Below are positions 58,545-64,000 of a DNA stretch of 64,000 nucleotides, piece by piece. The notes under the pieces were generated by a model. That model was not told the DNA's origin. It searched no databases and was given only the letters and a program-made list of their open reading frames with translations. The first letter of the stretch is position 1. Each line of letters begins with the position of its first letter. The DNA is from Amphiduros pacificus. Taxonomy: Eukaryota; Annelida; Polychaeta; Phyllodocida; Hesionidae. Both the position numbers and the translations under genes were made by a program. The stretch covers positions 34,917,672 to 34,981,671 of the forward strand of contig OX439012.1 in assembly GCA_949316495.1 (NCBI GenBank). The letters are read 5' to 3'.

Positions 58545-59720
58545 TTTCTGAGCCCACTTTTTGAAGCAATCTCAAGCAAGAAATTTGTGCTTACATTTCA
58601 AGTCTGTACTTAAATCTCAAGTCACCCTCAAATCTGTTTTTTGGAACATTTTCAAGCAAGAATGTCTTGCTTACATTTCAAGTTTGTGCTTCGACGTCAA
58701 GCATGATCTGTAGCTTGCTTGGACACAGATTTTCTTGCTTACATTTTGCATTGAAAATTGAAAACGATGAAAACAGCTGCAAATGTTTTCAAAAATAATT
58801 TTGTGGAGCTTAAAATGGGTTAACCCCTAAAGAACTAGCCTCTCTAAATTTTGTTGATTGGCAGGACTAGCCAATTTCTTTTCTCAAGCTTTTTCTCAAG
58901 CAAGAAAATGTAAGCAAGGACTTGAAATCTATTATTTTCCTACGTAATGCCTCAGTCACATTTGCACCGGGCGCCGGCTGGGAAGTAAAAATCGGCCGAC
59001 TTCCCAATCTGCCGGGCGCTGGGGAGTTTATCAGCAACAATCTGAGACATGCCGTAGCTGTGGTCACATTATACATGGGTGCCGCACGGCACTTGCCAGA
59101 TGAGATGTCACGGACGTCTGCAGGATATCCTAAAGACATCTGTCTCATTGACAGACGTCTGTGAGATATCCTAAAGACATCTGTCTCATTTGACAGACGT
59201 CTGTAGGACATCCTAAAGACGTCGTAGGGAGCCTGTTGGATCATCTGACGATGGCCTGTGAACAGATGAAATATAAAAAAAATCCTATTTTTAGGGGAAC
59301 TTGCCACCGGCAGCCCCAAGATAATCTGCTGATGTGCCTGCGGAACACTGCCGGGACCCTGCCGTGCACTTTAAGATGATATTTGCTGATAAGACATCGG
59401 GGAAACGCCGGCAACTTTTAAGTTGCAGCTAAAAGTTCCCGATGACCCGCCCGACGTCTTAAAGATGCCCAATTGTGGCCGATGATCTCCCGGTGCCCGC
59501 ACGGCAATCTGAACTGCCGGCTGATTTTGTAAAAAATACCCATCGGCCGGGCATCTTTACTGAAATTGGCACAATTGTGACTGAGGCATAAGCACATTCT
59601 TCAAATCTGAGCTCGTCAGGTTTTAGAACAAGTTTGGGAATGATCTTACGTAAGCACAAAAGGACATCTCATTGTGAGCCGCATCAATTTTGTTTTGTTG
59701 AATTGTATCACATGTACATA
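58545..59720. mobile_element. relative of the 36.8-40.2 kb inverted-end element, interrupted by a MITE
   Basis: 58551-58800 resembles the complement of the right part of the 36848-40225 element (CAAGCAAGAAATTTGTGCTT, and GCTGCAAATGTTTTCAAAAA on the other strand there). 58885-58947 and 59592-59720 together match its left end (TCAAGCAAGAAAATGTAAGC, TTCAAATCTGAG, GATCTTACGTAAGCACAAAA). The gap between the last two pieces is the MITE 58948-59588. Confidence 0.7.
58948..59588. mobile_element. 641 bp Harbinger-type MITE
   Basis: Ends are TGCCTCAGTCACATTTGCA and CAATTGTGACTGAGGCA. TAA is duplicated at 58945-58947 and 59589-59591. The empty site is visible at 36920-36940 (TTACGTAAGTATGATCTTC), confirming the boundaries. 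The TWA target duplication is typical of PIF/Harbinger. The interior is GC-rich, with a twofold 54 bp repeat (GACGTCTG..GGATATCCTAAAGAC, 59112-59222) and no transposase frame. Confidence 0.85.
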
Positions 59721-59997
59721 TTAATTACCTCCATTTTATGTTCCTTTACCATTTATTTCATAAAAACTACCATTTCTTATCAAAAATACCTTCATATTCT
59801 GCCCAAATCACTGGATTACTAGTTTGTTTACATTGCTCCGATATTTGACCCTTCTGAACTCATTACAATAAGGCTCTGACGGGACTTACTTTGTAATTTC
59901 ACGAGACAACAAGGGGACAGTTTGTAACCTTTTTTTCAGTGTCTTGTGTGCTTCTGTGACGTCATGGTGCAATATCATTACATTTGTACCCATGTTA

Positions 59998-60299
59998 TGC
60001 CTCAGTCACATTTGCAAAAATATTTAATCCTATTTTCATCACAAGATAAGATAATCTGCCGATGTGCCTGCGGGACCCTGCCATGCACTTTAAGATGATA
60101 TTTGCTGATAAGACATTGGGGAAACGACGGCAACTTTTATGTTGCAGCTAAAAGTTCCTGATGACCCGTCCGACATCTTAAAGATGCCCAATTGTCGCCC
60201 ATGATCTCCTGTACAGCAATCTGAACTGCGGCCGATTTTGTAAAAGATACACATCGGCCGGGCATCTTTACTGAAATCAGTGCAATTGTGACTGAGGCA
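59998..60299. mobile_element. 302 bp Harbinger-type MITE, same family
   Basis: Same ends (TGCCTCAGTCACATTTGCA and GCAATTGTGACTGAGGCA), with TTA duplicated at 59995-59997 and 60300-60302. The last 250 bp match the 3' part of the 641 bp copy (GATGTGCCTGCGG, GTTGCAGCTAAAAGTTCC, ATCGGCCGGGCATCTTTACT); the 5' half is deleted. Confidence 0.85.
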
Positions 60300-60302
60300 T
60301 TA

Positions 60303-61095
60303 AGCTCCAAAAAAGTATTTTTGAAAATTTTAACGCGATGTTCTTAACCCGCTGTATTGCGATGAATCGCACATGGATCGTTTATCATTCCTGGTGGTGT
60401 TTATGTTGATGAGGACATATTGTTACGAATGGTTTGTACGTATCGTGCCTATGGGGACACAAATGGGGATATGGGACAATACTCGCTTGCGATTGTGAGC
60501 TGGGGCCTTAACCTAGCTACCTACTCTACCTATGTGATTTGGGAGGTAAGAAGGACTGCAGACACAGCGTATACAATGCACAATAGTCGTCTTTATTCGG
60601 TGCTCGTATACACTACAGTCTGGCTAGGAAGGCATGGCAAGAGTGTGATATATGAAATATCCAAATGCTGATAACTGTCCAGAGCCCTCAGGCTTGTTAA
60701 AGCACCCAAAGTCTATACAAGTGGCAGTCATGAGGCAGTCATGAGTGCCGTGGATCTTCTAGTCAAGTGGTTTCTGCTCCCTGAGTAGCGATCTCGGGGC
60801 CCTTTTAACTGGATCTGTGTATTCTAATGAGCGTCGGCCTGCGTAGCTTCTCTGCGGCGGCTGGCACGGCTCCGGCTGGGACCATCACGTCATCTTCCTG
60901 TCAGATCAGCAATGCATCTCATTAGCCTGCACTTGTTGACCTCCACGTTAGCACTCAGTAACCTCTCTGATCTCTGCCAGATATCATGATTGTCTATACT
61001 TGTATATAAGTGTCTATAGATGGGCAATCCGTATCCTCCACAATATAAGTATCATAACAAGACATAGTATTAATAAATCCCACTTTAAGTAGTCT
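60303..61095. other. intergenic, nothing recognised
   Basis: A single 83-codon frame at 60420-60671 has no recognisable domain. The stretch is more GC-rich than its surroundings at 60770-60900. Confidence 0.4.
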
Positions 61096-62675
61096 TGATA
61101 ATGTGGTTGTTGCATACTTAGCATATATAAGGTAGATGCAATGTGTACTGTGTTACTGATGAGATAGATTTAGCATGACTGCCATATTGATTATTTACAT
61201 GTAACATGACTATGGTATTGATGAGGAACATGACTACATGACATTTGTAGTGATATAGGTGAAGCATGACTGCAACATTGAGTAGATGAAGTATGACTGC
61301 AGTTTTGGTGACAGGTGAAGCAGACTTTTGTATTGAGTAGATAAATGAAGGACAAGTTTTTTTATTAAGAAGATAAATGAAGCATGACTACATTATTGAA
61401 GCCAGATAAAGCATGACTACAGTATTGAGAAGAAATAAGACTACAATATTGAGTAAATGACACATGGCTTTTGTGTTGATGATATAGATGAAGCAGGCCT
61501 ATAGTAGATGCATGAAGCATGACTTTTTAATTGATGACAAAGATAAAGCATGAAATGCATGACAAAAATGAAGCATACAAGACTACAGTATTGATGACAC
61601 CGATAAAGCATAACTGTTTGACATAAAGGAAACATGACTACAGTATTGAGTAGATATGTGAAGCAAGAATTTCATATTGATGACAGAGATGAAGCATGAC
61701 TTTATATTGATGACATAGAGGAAGCATGACTTTAGTAGACAGATTAAGCATGCCTTTTGTATTGATGGAATACATGAACCATGACTTTTGTATTGAGAAG
61801 ACAGATGAAGCATGACTGCAGTATTGAGAAGATAGATGAAGCATGACTGCAGTATTGAGAAGATAGATGAAGCATGACTGCAGTATTGAGAAGATAGATG
61901 AAGCATGACTGCAGTATTGAGAAGATAGATGAAGCATGACTGCAGTATTGATGAGTTAGATATAGCAGGACTGTAGTGTTAAGTAGGTACATGAAGCGAG
62001 ACTGCAGTATCAATGACATAAATGAAACATGACTATTGCTTGTATTGATAAGATAGAGGAAGCATGACTACATTGAGTAGAACTTTGAAACATGATATGC
62101 ATTGATGATATATAAGAAGCATGCGTATAGTAGTTAGATGAAGCACAACTTTTGTATTGATGACATAGATGGAGCATGACTTTTGTATTGATGATAAAGA
62201 TAAAGCATGACTACAATATTGATAACATAGAGGAAGCATGATTATTGTATTGAGTAGATGAAGCATGATTATTGTATTGAGTAGATGAAGCATGATTATT
62301 GTATGGAGTAGATGAAGCATGATTATTGTATGGAGTAGATGAAGCATGATTATTGTATGGAGTAGATGAAGCATGATTTGTGATGACATAGATGAAACAT
62401 GACTTCAGTATTGCAGTATTGACGAGTATATGGATGAAGCATGACTTTTGTATTGATGATAGAGATGAAGCATGTCTGCAGTTTCCAGATAGCATGACTG
62501 CAGTACAGATGAGAGAGTAAAAGCATGACTTTTCAATCGATGAGTTAGATCTAGCATGACTGCAGTATTATTGACATAAATGCAGCATGACTTTTGTTTG
62601 TATTGATAAAATAGAAGAAACATGACTACAGTACATAAGGTAAAGCAAGTCTTTTGTATGACATGACTTATGCAG
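61096..62675. repeat. diverged repeat field with 31 bp core array
   Basis: The word GAAGCATGACT recurs throughout with variable spacing. At 61797-61945 it is a clean 31 bp tandem (ATAGATGAAGCATGACTGCA then GTATTGAGAAG, about 5 copies). At 62236-62370 it is a 27 bp type (GTAGATGAAGCATGATTATT then GTATGGA). Frames on the minus strand are artefacts. Confidence 0.88.
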
Positions 62676-62922
62676 GCCTTGACATAAAGAGAGAAATGTT
62701 GGTTGCCCAATTGGGCCACCAGAGCATGAGAAGTGGTGACCCAAAGTTTATAAGGATAATAGGATGTGTGATACAATATAGAGCATTGTACATAAGGCTG
62801 TATAGTGTCTGAGTTGGTGATACTTGTCCCAATCAAATATTGATCAGGATATGATATCTATCAAGGATTAGAATAATAAAATCAAGATAGTTTGGGCCAC
62901 TAAAGGACTAACAGTTGGTTCG

Positions 62923-62985
62923 TTGGTTCTGGTGGAAGGATCTCATTCGTCCTTTGGACTCTTGAGATCCTTCCACCAGAACCAA
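62923..62985. repeat. perfect 23 bp hairpin
   Basis: Arms 62923-62945 and 62963-62985 (starting TTGGTTCTGGTGGAAGGATC) are exact inverse copies around a 17 bp loop. A diverged relative with the same CTCGTCCTTTGGACT loop lies at 54335-54400. Confidence 0.9.
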
Positions 62986-62989
62986 CTTG

Positions 62990-64000
62990 AGAGATCTGTC
63001 TCCCTGAAGACTGCACTCACATGTTCTTGCCTTAACATCTCTCAGACTCATATCACAAAAAACCTGTTCTATAGGCACAATGAAATATGAACAGCCATGT
63101 TTTATCAAACTTTCAAAAGATTTCATTGTATCATAGCAGAAGTTGGTGTGCGACTACTGAAAAATGGCATCTATGAGCTGTTTCAGAGAAATAATTCAAA
63201 ATCCTCAAATAACTGTGCAATGAGTATATAGTTTTAACACTGCACATCAAAATATAATCATTTCAATATTTAGAGGTAAATATCTTATCCATATTCCTCA
63301 TAATGTCTCGTATAGAGCTGATATTTCAGTTTGATAGCATGACCAGGCACCGATTTTAACATCTCTCAGACTCATATCACAATAAAACTGTCCTGGAGGC
63401 AATGTATATTGGTGATTTCATCCTAGTTTAAGAGAAACGGCATTTGGTCCTCCTTGTTTTCTTCTGGCTAGGCTGGTCGGAGCAATATGACCGTTTCAGT
63501 GTCACCCCATTCACACGTGAAGAGATTCCAAACCACACACCTAGTGTGACATTCTCGTGACAGATATGAGGTGACAAATGAAAAAGTTGATTTTCTGGTA
63601 CTTAAAACTCATCACCTGGTGTATTTGTATCTTTGTTTACGATTGTGGGAGCTCGATACAATTAAACTTCTTACAGAATACTGTTTCACGTGTGCAACCA
63701 ACTTGGGGCCTTTCCTTGACCTATTTACGATACAGCCAATCAGTTGGTGTTTGGACGCACACTCCCAACACCTACGAACGCTGATCAGTGGATGGGATTC
63801 ACTGCCTCTGAAGTGCAACCCCAAATAACTTCTGCAAATGAATTAATTTGGATCCAAAACTCACAAGAAAGCTAGATTAGATGTGTATGCCTTTTACCAT
63901 GTCTTAATAATAAGTGTAGAGTGTGTTGGCTGTCCACACTTAGGTCACGACACTGTGTCGCGACCTGTCTCTTCACGTGTGATAGGGGACACCTCACAAC
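62990..64000. other. intergenic, nothing recognised
   Basis: The phrase AACATCTCTCAGACTCATAT then CACAA occurs twice (63037 and 63359), so some dispersed repeat is present. Overlapping frames of 68-85 codons near 63571-63828 show no domain. Confidence 0.45.

Noticed and set aside
60412-61095. Possible solitary LTR starting TGTTACGAA
   Set aside because: No matching second copy, no target duplication and no clear end could be found.
63571-63828. Overlapping plus and minus frames near the window end
   Set aside because: No recognisable domain and strong mutual overlap.

Overview
This is animal nuclear DNA. Genes are split by GT-AG introns, the spacers are AT-rich, and there are SINE, LINE and DNA-transposon remnants. 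Roughly a third of the window is minisatellite. The host is probably a marine invertebrate. The tRNA-derived repeats, the TGACCTT-rich dispersed repeats and the endoglycoceramidase paralogs suit a mollusc-like lophotrochozoan, but amphioxus or another invertebrate cannot be excluded from sequence alone.

Layout. 1-11.2 kb has no recognisable gene and is mostly minisatellites with 19, 41, 34 and 43 bp units. 11.2-23.3 kb holds two tandem minus-strand paralogs of secreted family GH5 endoglycoceramidase-like glycosidases. Gene A (11227-18299) has five exons, a signal peptide and both catalytic glutamates. Gene B (21577-23315) has two recognised exons and no found first exon. 24.3-34.3 kb is minisatellite again (18, 19, 18 and 22 bp units) with a nest of DNA transposons at 27.2-28.8 kb. 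34.9-55.0 kb is one plus-strand gene of about 20 exons. It encodes a tandem kinase protein: a degenerate kinase, an intact RIPK/IRAK-like kinase, a repeat-bearing linker, a coiled coil, a CARD and a Death domain, at least 1019 residues in all. 55-64 kb is repeat-derived: a tRNA-like 68 bp satellite, TGACCTT repeats, two Harbinger-type MITEs and a 31 bp repeat field.

The most striking observation is that several minisatellites are tandem copies of exon-intron boundaries. In the kinase gene, 33 units of 24 bp each repeat the end of exon 6 with its 5' splice site. The unit is a multiple of three and the whole array is open in frame, so each choice of donor would add a multiple of eight residues. 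In endoglycoceramidase A the exon 4 donor is repeated about 21 times in 43 bp units, which do not preserve frame. Its start-codon region, with an acceptor-like site, is repeated five times in 93 bp units.

The kinase-kinase-CARD-Death order is not one I know from vertebrates. It combines parts found separately in RIPK1 (kinase-Death), RIPK2 (kinase-CARD) and CRADD (CARD-Death), so an innate-immune or cell-death signalling role is the natural inference. Gene models here were assembled by eye from reading frames, splice motifs and matching intron phases; no transcript evidence was available.
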